Assembly: GCA_017645305.1 (NCBI GenBank)
Contig: JAGCPD010000007.1
Span: 62,001 to 126,000 of the forward strand
Reading direction: 5' to 3'
DNA from: Bacteroidaceae bacterium
GTDB taxonomy: Bacteria > Bacteroidota > Bacteroidia > Bacteroidales > Bacteroidaceae
DNA: 64,000 nt
Part shown: positions 10,119 to 17,135 of the stretch, piece after piece
How the letters are laid out: each line of letters opens with the position of its first letter
How positions within the stretch are numbered: position 1 is the stretch's first letter
Translations under genes and position numbers: made by a program
The notes under the pieces: generated by a model
What the model saw: the letters and a program-made list of their open reading frames with translations, nothing else
What the model was told of the DNA's origin: nothing
The model's database searches: none

Positions 10119-11402
10119 ATGGACGCATTGAATATTCCTGCCATTAGAGGCATTTTAGGTGATATAGTATATTATACTTCATCCTTTACATTCAAACAGA
10201 TAGCTGAACGAGTGAAGAAAATAGATCAAGAACTTCACACATCCACGTCTTTGAAAGATCAATTGCAACGATCTCTTACAAAGAATTACGAAAGTATCAC
10301 AGACTATATTTTGTCACAAAAGGAGCATTTCTTTAATGCCTTAGTTCTTGCAGTGTATGATGGAGATCCCGTATGGAATGAGATTGAGGTTGGCTTCAAG
10401 GGAGAAGACTTTTTTAGTATGGGTTTCCTTAGATTAAACGGGGAAGAAAAGATTTTTCCTGTGGATGGTCAGCATAGAGTTGAAGGAATAAAAGATGCTA
10501 TAAAGAAGGATCCAAACTTAGAAGATGAGTCTATAGCAGTTATTCTTATTGGCCATCACAAGGACAAGGAGGGAATGGAGAAGACTAGAAGAATCTTTTC
10601 TACACTTAACAGGTATGCCAAGCCAGTAAGCACAGGAGATATCATCGCATTAGACGAGGACGATACGGTGGCCATTGTTACGAGAAACATGCTTGAAAGT
10701 TTTCCCCTTTTCATGAACGAAAATATTAGTGACGAGAAGAAGACAAAAGCAATAGCAGAGAAAGATACCAAGTCCTTCACATCGCTAATTAAGCTGTACG
10801 AGACGAATAAGGTAATCTACAAATACTATTCTTCGTTTAGAGATAATACAAAACGAGTCCATTCGACTACTGATATTGATAAATTCTTAAAATTCAGGCC
10901 AAAGCAGGAAGATATAGACAACTTCGAGAAATATCTGACAGATTTCTGGACTTGCTTCATTGACTCGTTTGATGGAATGAAAGAGTATGTGGTTTCGACT
11001 GAGAAAGATGCAGCTGCAAAGTTCAGAAATCGTGATACTGGTGGGTTACTCTATTTTAGGCCTATTGCTCTTCCACAACTTGTTACAGCAATACTAGAGA
11101 CTGTCTTCAGGAAGAAAATATCGCTTGAGATTAGTATGTCTGCATATTCTAAATTGGAGATGTGCATTTCTAAAGTGCCATGGGTCAAAGTCCTATGGGA
11201 TTCTGATAGCCATACTATGATAATGAAGAACAAGACTTTGATACGTCCACTGCTTATGTTCATGTATGACAGGGATGTCCTAAATCAGAAGGAGATAGAT
11301 AGTATGAAGAATCGATATGCAAAAGCCCAGGAAGTTGAACTGACAGAAATAGATGAAAAACTGAATGCGATATTGAGATTAGGTGCAGACTGTAAAAAAT
11401 GA
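10119..11402 (+). CDS. DGQHR-domain protein, DndB-like
   Basis: This 427-residue protein has the defining motif FPVDGQHRVEG (DGQHR at residues 116-120), then TRRIFSTLNRYAKPVS, typical of DGQHR proteins and of DndB, the transcriptional regulator of phosphorothioation (dnd) clusters. The order is the family's: an N-terminal strand-rich part, the DGQHR motif, an (F/L)xxLN segment, then a helical C-terminal half. It lies 3 bases after the GIY-YIG gene. A DndB relative beside a PAPS reductase supports a sulfur-related function for the island. I leave the symbol empty because DGQHR proteins also occur outside dnd clusters. Confidence 0.8.
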   Translation: MDALNIPAIRGILGDIVYYTSSFTFKQIAERVKKIDQELHTSTSLKDQLQRSLTKNYESITDYILSQKEHFFNALVLAVYDGDPVWNEIEVGFKGEDFFSMGFLRLNGEEKIFPVDGQHRVEGIKDAIKKDPNLEDESIAVILIGHHKDKEGMEKTRRIFSTLNRYAKPVSTGDIIALDEDDTVAIVTRNMLESFPLFMNENISDEKKTKAIAEKDTKSFTSLIKLYETNKVIYKYYSSFRDNTKRVHSTTDIDKFLKFRPKQEDIDNFEKYLTDFWTCFIDSFDGMKEYVVSTEKDAAAKFRNRDTGGLLYFRPIALPQLVTAILETVFRKKISLEISMSAYSKLEMCISKVPWVKVLWDSDSHTMIMKNKTLIRPLLMFMYDRDVLNQKEIDSMKNRYAKAQEVELTEIDEKLNAILRLGADCKK

Positions 11403-11406
11403 TTTG

Positions 11407-11985
11407 ATGAAAAGAATTCTTATCTTAAAGGCATGCGGAAGTTCCGATGAACCTCATGAGTGCAACAGGATATGCGAGCAGGCACAATTGTATGGAATTG
11501 AGCCTGTGTGCAAATGTGTACGGGATAACGATGACCTGGAACACATCTTGTCTGCGAATAGGTTGTTCGACTACATCTACCTGAGCGCTCATGGAGATTC
11601 AGAAGGCTTTGCCAGTGAAGACGAGAAAGTGAAGATGAGTTGGAAAAGACTTGCTATGCTTCTATGCAACAGTAAGTGCATGAATGAAGATAGTATTCTG
11701 ATGTTATCGTGTTGCAGGGGCGGACTGATGGAGGTGGCATACGACATTTTCCTAACCTGTCAGCAGATTTGCTATGTGCTTGGACCGAGACAAAGTTTGT
11801 CCTCGGCTGATATGCATATCTGCTTCGGCATCTTCTTATACAATATGGAAATGCGCCGTGTTGACCCTGTCGTGGCATGTGAAAAGATAAAACTGGCAAC
11901 AGACCAGCGGTTCTCGTGTTATGACAGGGAAGAGGAGAGCGTAAGCCTTCAAAATTATAGCGAAATGCATTATGGTTATGAGTAA
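11407..11985 (+). CDS. Small caspase-like (CHAT/peptidase C14-type) protein
   Basis: This 192-residue protein has a His-Cys arrangement of the caspase-like clan: YIYLSAHGDSEGF with His62 and ILMLSCCRGG with candidate catalytic Cys103, about 40 residues apart and each at the end of a hydrophobic strand. It contains little else, so this is a minimal peptidase domain without a visible sensor domain. An in-frame GTG exists at 11383, but it overlaps the upstream gene. I prefer the ATG at 11407, which begins MKRILILKACGSSDEP. The stop codon overlaps the ATG of the next gene (TAATG), which indicates translational coupling with the RES protein. The protease call rests on motifs only. Confidence 0.68.
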   Translation: MKRILILKACGSSDEPHECNRICEQAQLYGIEPVCKCVRDNDDLEHILSANRLFDYIYLSAHGDSEGFASEDEKVKMSWKRLAMLLCNSKCMNEDSILMLSCCRGGLMEVAYDIFLTCQQICYVLGPRQSLSSADMHICFGIFLYNMEMRRVDPVVACEKIKLATDQRFSCYDREEESVSLQNYSEMHYGYE

Positions 11986-13070
11986 TGTTACTTAGCAATC
12001 AGAATATGAAAAGGAACAATTCTCTTAAAAGAATAAAGGCCCTGTTGAAAGAAACGATTTTACCTAACGGTAGTCTTTCTTTTCTGGACAGAGTATATAG
12101 TTTAGAAAAAAACTACTGCGATATTATTGCCATAGAATATCCCAATGCTCCAAAGGAAAGCCTTGCGAGTTTGAATTCCTTTTGGACAGTAATCAAGCAA
12201 TGTTACAATCTGCATCAAGAGGGGCTTTCTGCAGAAGCAACACTTCTTTTCTATGAAAAAATCTTCTGTAATGAAGATTATATAGATAAATATGAACTTG
12301 AACCACAAAGTAGGCTCTATAGAATCAGGAAAACAGAAAAAGGTGGTCTGTTCAGTAAAGAAGAGATGTTCCATATCCCGTTTGATAAAAGGTCTTTAAT
12401 TACTAACGGTCGCTATAGTATTAACGGAATACCATCTTTGTATTTGTGTGAATCGACTTATATCTGTTGGGAGGAATTGGGAAATCCCAACTTTGATACA
12501 TGCAACGTATCGATGTTTATGAACGAACAGATGATTTCTGTCATTAACGTAGCTCCGATAATGAAAGCATTTGAGAGAGACAAAATACTTAAATACCCAT
12601 TGGCGTATGTATGCTCTTTAGGAACGAACCACCCTGAAGACCCATTTAAGGAAGAATATGTAATACCGCAGATGTTGATGCAATGCCTTCTTATTCACAA
12701 CAAAGCAAACACTAAATCGTCTTATTTGGGTATTAGATACTTGTCAAACAAGGCTTATGTTCAGCGACCTTTATTCCCATTGAACGAAAAAAAAGATTTA
12801 AAACGATATTTCAATTATGCATTCCCTGCATTTGGCCCATATGACAATGATGGACTGAGTAAGAAATTGAAATCTATATTTTCGTGGTCTCGCCCAGACA
12901 CTTATGGTAGGTATAGGTTACGAACGGCCAATATGAGTGTGGAAGAAAAACCAACTACAGACACATATAGTGCTTCTGCCTTTTCTCAAATTGAAGGCTG
13001 GTGTAATGTACAGTGGGCTCATGATAACATGCTATCATATGATAGTTTAGAGGGGGCGTTGAGTTTTTAA
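11985..13070 (+). CDS. RES-domain protein, putative NAD-consuming effector
   Basis: This 361-residue protein carries a central RES-like core: LYRIR with Arg113, then GRYSINGIPSLYLCES with Glu156 at the end of a strand, followed by CWEEL. This Arg...Glu...Ser pattern (R-F-x-G-x-P-A-L-Y-L-A-E in many relatives) defines RES toxins, ADP-ribosyltransferase-fold enzymes that break down NAD. The usual RES toxin is about 150-230 residues with an adjacent Xre antitoxin. Here the protein is larger, has an N-terminal 110-residue extension, and has no Xre partner. It overlaps the caspase-like gene at TAATG. ATGs at 11985 and 12006 are both possible starts. Confidence 0.66.
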   Translation: MLLSNQNMKRNNSLKRIKALLKETILPNGSLSFLDRVYSLEKNYCDIIAIEYPNAPKESLASLNSFWTVIKQCYNLHQEGLSAEATLLFYEKIFCNEDYIDKYELEPQSRLYRIRKTEKGGLFSKEEMFHIPFDKRSLITNGRYSINGIPSLYLCESTYICWEELGNPNFDTCNVSMFMNEQMISVINVAPIMKAFERDKILKYPLAYVCSLGTNHPEDPFKEEYVIPQMLMQCLLIHNKANTKSSYLGIRYLSNKAYVQRPLFPLNEKKDLKRYFNYAFPAFGPYDNDGLSKKLKSIFSWSRPDTYGRYRLRTANMSVEEKPTTDTYSASAFSQIEGWCNVQWAHDNMLSYDSLEGALSF

Positions 13071-13125
13071 TAGAGGGATATTTGATATATAACAATAGAA
13101 ATAAGAACAAAACGTTATAAAATAT

Positions 13126-14514
13126 ATGAGCAAGATAAAACCAAAAGAATGTCAGAACGTTGAATTCAAGCGTATCTGGAAAGATGAGTACTTGAAGTGG
13201 ATTTGCGGTTTCGCGAATGCGCAAGGTGCCGTCATGTATTTCGGTGTGGACGATGACCATGAGGTTTGTGGTCTGAAGGACAGCAAACGACTGCTGGAGG
13301 ACATTCCAAATAAGGTGGTCAACTACATGGGACTGGTGGTTGACGTAAACCTCAATGAACAGGATGGTTTGGATTACATTGAACTGGTCGTTGAACCAAG
13401 TAATGTGGCCATCAGCTATAGGGGTAAGTACTACTACCGCAGTGGTAGCACCATGCAGGAACTTAATGGTGTAGCTTTGCAGCAGTTTCTCTTGAAGAAG
13501 ATGGGACGCTCATGGGATGACATCACCAATGAGCGTGCTACATTGGATGATATCGACCGCAATGCCATAGACTATTTCCTGAAGAAAGGCATAGAGGCAC
13601 AGCGTATTCCTGAGAGTGAGCGAGACGCTTCTACAAAAGACGTGCTTGAAAGTCTTGGATTGCTTGATGACAATGGCAACCTGAAGAATGCAGCCATACT
13701 CTTGTTTGGCAAGAGGCCTCAAAAGTTTTTCCCAAGTGTGGCGTTTAAGATTGGCAGATTTGGTAAGGATGAAGCCGACCTAATGTTCCAAGATGTCATT
13801 GAAGGCAACATCATTCAGATGGCAGACCGTGTGATGGAGGCTTTACAAGCTAAATACCTTGTATCTCCAGTACGCTTTGAAGGTATGCAGCGTTATGAAA
13901 CACTGGAGATTCCCAAGGAAGCCATGCGTGAGATACTATATAATGCCATCGCTCATAAGGATTATACAGGGCCAGATATTCAGATGCACGTATATAATGA
14001 CCACATCGAAGTCTGGAACGAGGGCGAACTGCCAGGCGGATATGACGAGACTGTGCTGTATGGCAAACATTCTTCTAAGCCGCGAAACAGAAACATCGCT
14101 GGCACTATGTTCAAAGCAGGCTTCATCGACACATGGGGACGTGGCTTCAAGAAGATTCGTGAAGGGTTTGAGAAGGCAGGTATGCCCATGCCCAAGGTTG
14201 AGAATTTCTGTGGCGGTGTACAGGTGACGATTGAACGAACGAAGTTTATGCAAATGACAAATGTCGGAGGTAATGTCGGAGGTAATGTCGGAGGTGGTGT
14301 CGGAGATAAAGTTGATACAAAACTTACTGAAAGACAGGAAGGAATACTTAATTTGATAAAAGAAAACGCGCATATGTCAGCCAATGAAATGTCGGAGATC
14401 TTGTCGGTGACGCAGAGGACGATTGAGCGTGACCTTGCCGCAATGCAGAAAAAAAGAGTTATTATTCGCGAGGGTAACGTTAAGTCTGGACGCTGGGTTG
14501 TTATAAAAGGATAA
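13126..14514 (+). CDS. AlbA_2 (Schlafen-type) ATP-binding putative transcriptional regulator
   Basis: This is a 462-residue protein. Residues 5-120 form an AlbA_2/Schlafen AAA_4 domain (NVEFKRIW, then FANAQGAVMYFGVDDD, ending YYYRSGSTMQEL). Residues about 230-340 look like a HATPase_c_4 domain (EAMREILYNAIAHKDY..., then GEL and WGRG segments). A Gly-Val linker with repeated NVGG units follows. The last 60 residues are a winged helix (TERQEGILNLI..., then VTQRTIERDLAAM). This domain order is common in Bacteroidetes, often near phage or defence genes. A 55-base AT-rich gap separates it from the RES gene, so it may have its own promoter. Its DNA target is unknown. Confidence 0.85.
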   Translation: MSKIKPKECQNVEFKRIWKDEYLKWICGFANAQGAVMYFGVDDDHEVCGLKDSKRLLEDIPNKVVNYMGLVVDVNLNEQDGLDYIELVVEPSNVAISYRGKYYYRSGSTMQELNGVALQQFLLKKMGRSWDDITNERATLDDIDRNAIDYFLKKGIEAQRIPESERDASTKDVLESLGLLDDNGNLKNAAILLFGKRPQKFFPSVAFKIGRFGKDEADLMFQDVIEGNIIQMADRVMEALQAKYLVSPVRFEGMQRYETLEIPKEAMREILYNAIAHKDYTGPDIQMHVYNDHIEVWNEGELPGGYDETVLYGKHSSKPRNRNIAGTMFKAGFIDTWGRGFKKIREGFEKAGMPMPKVENFCGGVQVTIERTKFMQMTNVGGNVGGNVGGGVGDKVDTKLTERQEGILNLIKENAHMSANEMSEILSVTQRTIERDLAAMQKKRVIIREGNVKSGRWVVIKG

Positions 14515-14576
14515 TTGAGAGTATCATCACAAAGCTTACTGGTATTACTGATATTACTGAATAATATGCCGAAAAA

Positions 14577-14694
14577 TGGTTTGCGAACAAAAATAATGAG
14601 ATTTGCGAACAAAATGAGTGAATCAATTAATGCAGAAAGATTATATTGGTGTTCGCGAAATGCAATTTTGTTCGCAAATTGTTCGCAAAACAAA
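14577..14694. repeat. Direct and inverted TTTGCGAACAAAA repeats after the AlbA_2 gene
   Basis: TTTGCGAACAAAA occurs at about 14579 and again at about 14601. Reverse-complement copies (TTTTGTTCGCAAA, GTTCGCAAAA) lie at about 14676-14691, and a GTTCGCGAA palindrome lies at about 14650. The copies could fold into alternative large hairpins. I see no credible gene here; the 68-codon frame across it has no recognisable features. Confidence 0.7.
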
Positions 14695-14727
14695 GAAAAA
14701 GGAGTTACATTTTTGACGTAACTCCTT
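14695..14727 (-). terminator. Hairpin terminator of the tRNA(CAT) gene
   Basis: Read on the minus strand, AAGGAGTTAC ... GTAACTCCTT forms a perfect 10-bp stem with a 9-base loop, followed by TTTTTC. It lies 12 bases past the tRNA 3' end and may also stop transcripts leaving the defence island. Confidence 0.8.
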
Positions 14728-14738
14728 GATTTTCAGTG

Positions 14739-14812
14739 TGGACCAGCCAGGGCTTGAACCTGGGACCTCCAGATTATGAGTCTGTTGCTCTAACCAACTG
14801 AGCTACAAGTCC
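14739..14812 (-). tRNA. tRNA with anticodon CAT (Met or Ile2)
   Basis: The reverse complement folds as a cloverleaf: acceptor GGACTTG/CTGGTCC with one T-T mismatch, D arm AGCTCAGTTGGTTAGAGC, anticodon loop CTCATAA with anticodon CAT, T arm with GGTTCAAGC, and discriminator A. No CCA is encoded. Elongator Met, initiator Met and lysidine-type Ile cannot be separated with certainty by eye. The initiator is less likely because the first acceptor pair is a normal G-C. The 3' end faces the defence island. Confidence 0.93.
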
Positions 14813-14841
14813 AATAAACCTGTTGGTTTGGTTTGCGGGTG

Positions 14842-14849
14842 CAAAAGTA
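14842..14849 (-). promoter_or_regulatory. -7 box (TACTTTTG) of the tRNA(CAT) gene
   Basis: The Bacteroidetes -7 consensus TAnnTTTG is matched on the minus strand 30 bases upstream of the tRNA 5' end. Confidence 0.7.
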
Positions 14850-14888
14850 GAGATTTCTGCTGAATTATCCAAATGTGGAGTGAAAAAA

Positions 14889-14920
14889 TTTGGTCAGCAT
14901 AGTATATTTACCTAATTTTG
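14889..14920 (+). promoter_or_regulatory. ribF promoter, TTTG -33 and TAATTTTG -7
   Basis: TTTG at 14889-14892 and TAATTTTG at 14913-14920 are separated by 20 bases, as in the Bacteroidetes sigma-ABfr consensus. The -7 box covers a TTG that would otherwise serve as an upstream start for ribF, so the ATG at 14930 is the better start and the leader is very short. Confidence 0.75.
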
Positions 14921-14929
14921 CAGCCTGTA

Positions 14930-15820
14930 ATGAAAAATAGGTACGTTGCTACAATAGGTTTTTTTGATGGTGTGCATCGGGGACACCAGTGTTTGGTAAG
15001 CCAGGTTTGCCAGCTTGCCCGTCAATTGCAGTGCCCTTCCATGCTTATTACTTTTGATTGCCATCCTCGCCAAGTACTGAAAGCAGATTATATTCCCTTG
15101 TTGCTTTCCACCCTTGACGAAAAGAAAAGATTGTTGGAGGCAACGGGGATAGACAGGTTAGAGGTGCTCCCTTTTACAGAGGAAATGAGCAGACTTACCG
15201 CCCTTCAGTTTATGCAGGACGTACTGAGTGCCCGGCTACACGTGCAGACATTGGTAATGGGCTATGACCATCATTTTGGCTATGGTGGCGGGACGTTTCC
15301 TGAGTATGTGGCATGGGGAAAGCAAGCGGGCATAGACGTGGTCTTGGCTCATGAGTTGGAAGAGGAGAAGGTAAGCAGCAGTGTTATCAGACATTATCTG
15401 CAAGCAGGTGAGACGAGGCAAGCCAACCGCCTTCTGGGTTATGAATATTCATTGCAAGGTGTTGTGGTAAGTGGTCATCAGGTGGGAAGAGACATAGGTT
15501 TTCCGACGGCTAACATAGCAGTTCCGGCAGATAAGCTGCTTCCGGCCTGTGGGGTATATGCCGTTAGGGTGAAGGTAGATGAAATCACATATAGCGGTAT
15601 GCTATGTATAGGGCATAGACCTACGCTGAGCAATGGGAATGACGTATCTGTAGAGGTTAATCTGTTTGACTTTAGCGGAGATTTATATGGCAAAAAGGTT
15701 GTGGTAAGCCTTGTGGACCGCATGCGCGACGAGCAACCTTTTTCCTCTGTACAGGCACTTCAGCAGCAGTTGGAGCAAGATGCTCTTGCTGCTCGAAAAA
15801 TTCTTGGTACAATGGTATGA
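14930..15820 (+). CDS. ribF: Bifunctional riboflavin kinase / FAD synthetase
   Basis: This cytoplasmic enzyme of 296 residues converts riboflavin to FMN and FMN to FAD. The N-terminal nucleotidyltransferase domain starts with ATIGFFDGVHRGHQ and contains MGYDHHFGYGG and a SSSVIRHYL motif near residue 145. The C-terminal flavokinase domain shows GRDIGFPTANI and later a VEVNLFDF segment, with the normal length for the family. The start is fixed by the promoter box just upstream. The last 4 bases overlap the next gene as ATGA, so the two are translationally coupled. Confidence 0.96.
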   Translation: MKNRYVATIGFFDGVHRGHQCLVSQVCQLARQLQCPSMLITFDCHPRQVLKADYIPLLLSTLDEKKRLLEATGIDRLEVLPFTEEMSRLTALQFMQDVLSARLHVQTLVMGYDHHFGYGGGTFPEYVAWGKQAGIDVVLAHELEEEKVSSSVIRHYLQAGETRQANRLLGYEYSLQGVVVSGHQVGRDIGFPTANIAVPADKLLPACGVYAVRVKVDEITYSGMLCIGHRPTLSNGNDVSVEVNLFDFSGDLYGKKVVVSLVDRMRDEQPFSSVQALQQQLEQDALAARKILGTMV

Positions 15821-16992
15821 CCAATGCCGAATTCATAGAGCAGCACAAGACTGACGACGTGCGGAAACTGGCTCTTAAGAAGGGAGCGGATGACGTGGAT
15901 ATTGTCTTTTGCCTGCAGCAAATAGAGGGCTGGCAATTGGCAAATAAGAAGATACCGCAATGGGCGAAAAGGGACGGCCTGTTATACCCTCCCCGAATCT
16001 CTATGGAGCAATGCAGCAGCGAGAAGACAGCTCTTTATAAAAAAGGGTTGGTTCAGCGGCTTTTATGTGGCGAAATGAAAGAAATGGTCGATTTGACCGG
16101 TGGTTTTGGTATAGATTTCAGTTATTTGGCCCCCTTGTTCCAGAAAGCTGTTTACATAGAACGGCAAGAACTACTTTGCAAGATTGCCACACATAACTTT
16201 CATCTTATGGACTTGCAGCAGGCAGAGGTCAGAAATGCACAGGCAGAAGAGGAGATGCCTCATTTAGATCATGTTTCTCTGATATATGCCGACCCTGCCC
16301 GGAGGGATGAGGCAGGCAGGAAGGTCGTGCTGCTGGAGGATTGTCAGCCCAATGTCGTCGTGTTGCACAAAGAGTTGCTGAAGCATTGTCAAATGTTAAT
16401 GCTGAAACTCTCGCCCATGTTGGATGTTCAGCAAGCATTGCGCCAGTTACAATCTGTACGGGAGGTTCATGTGGTAAGTGTAGATGGTGAGTGCAAGGAA
16501 CTGCTGTTGATAATGCACCACCAAGGGACACCGCTTTGCTATTATTGTGTGAACATAACAGATAATAGGCAGGATGTTGTGGAGGTACAGCAACTTTCGG
16601 CTCCCGTTATTTCGGAAAAAGAAAAGAAGTTCCTTTATGAACCCAACGCCTCTATTCTGAAGGCTGGTGTACAGGATGCCCTAAGTAAACAGTTCAGTGT
16701 GGCAAAGTTGCATCCATTCAGCCATCTGTTTACATCGGATGAACTGATAGAGGATTTCCCTGGCAGAATTTTCCGTATCGTAGGCAGGAGTGATTTTAGT
16801 AAGCAAGGGCTTAAGGCTATGCTGGCAGGGGTAGAGCGGGCCAATATAACAGTTAGGAACTTTCCTGCCACTGTTCAGGAGCTAAGGAAGAAACTTAAAT
16901 TAGGCGAGGGCGGCAATGTTTACCTTTTTGCTACAACAATGAGCGATGAATCTCATGTTCTTTTGTGTTGTGAGAAGGTAATTAACTACTAA
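15817..16992 (+). CDS. THUMP-like / class I SAM-dependent methyltransferase
   Basis: This 391-residue protein starts within the ribF stop (ATGA). A Rossmann methyltransferase core is visible: VDLTGGFGIDFSYLA is motif I, VYIERQ gives the acidic residue after strand 2, and IYADPARRD is the motif IV strand. The C-terminal part, with a FLYEPNASILKAG segment and a strand-rich end, matches the family annotated as THUMP-like domain proteins in Bacteroidetes. The substrate is probably RNA, by analogy with other THUMP-linked enzymes, but neither substrate nor modified base can be read from the sequence. Confidence 0.82.
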   Translation: MTNAEFIEQHKTDDVRKLALKKGADDVDIVFCLQQIEGWQLANKKIPQWAKRDGLLYPPRISMEQCSSEKTALYKKGLVQRLLCGEMKEMVDLTGGFGIDFSYLAPLFQKAVYIERQELLCKIATHNFHLMDLQQAEVRNAQAEEEMPHLDHVSLIYADPARRDEAGRKVVLLEDCQPNVVVLHKELLKHCQMLMLKLSPMLDVQQALRQLQSVREVHVVSVDGECKELLLIMHHQGTPLCYYCVNITDNRQDVVEVQQLSAPVISEKEKKFLYEPNASILKAGVQDALSKQFSVAKLHPFSHLFTSDELIEDFPGRIFRIVGRSDFSKQGLKAMLAGVERANITVRNFPATVQELRKKLKLGEGGNVYLFATTMSDESHVLLCCEKVINY

Positions 16993-17091
16993 AAGTGTCT
17001 TTTTTCTAATAAAAACAGGAGGAATGTGACATTTTTGCACATTCTTTTGCAATTTTTGCATGAATTATGCCAATCGTATGATTATTTTTGC

Positions 17092-17099
17092 TAAATTTG
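17092..17099 (+). promoter_or_regulatory. -7 box (TAAATTTG) of the mannan-related cluster
   Basis: This matches TAnnTTTG 37 bases before the ATG at 17136. I see no clear TTTG at -33. Genes from 17136 to 23173 follow on the same strand with gaps of 12-43 bases, so this may serve the whole set. Confidence 0.6.
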
Positions 17100-17135
17100 C
17101 GGCAGAAAAATAAAAACCTACTAAATAACCTAATT

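Noticed and set aside
14281..14310. Gly-Val repeat (NVGG) in the AlbA_2 protein as a collagen-like or structural repeat
   Set aside because: Short low-complexity linker common between the ATPase and winged-helix domains in this family; not a separate element.
14515..14721. 68-codon frame after the AlbA_2 gene
   Set aside because: It consists of the inverted-repeat region, runs into the tRNA terminator hairpin and has no coding character.
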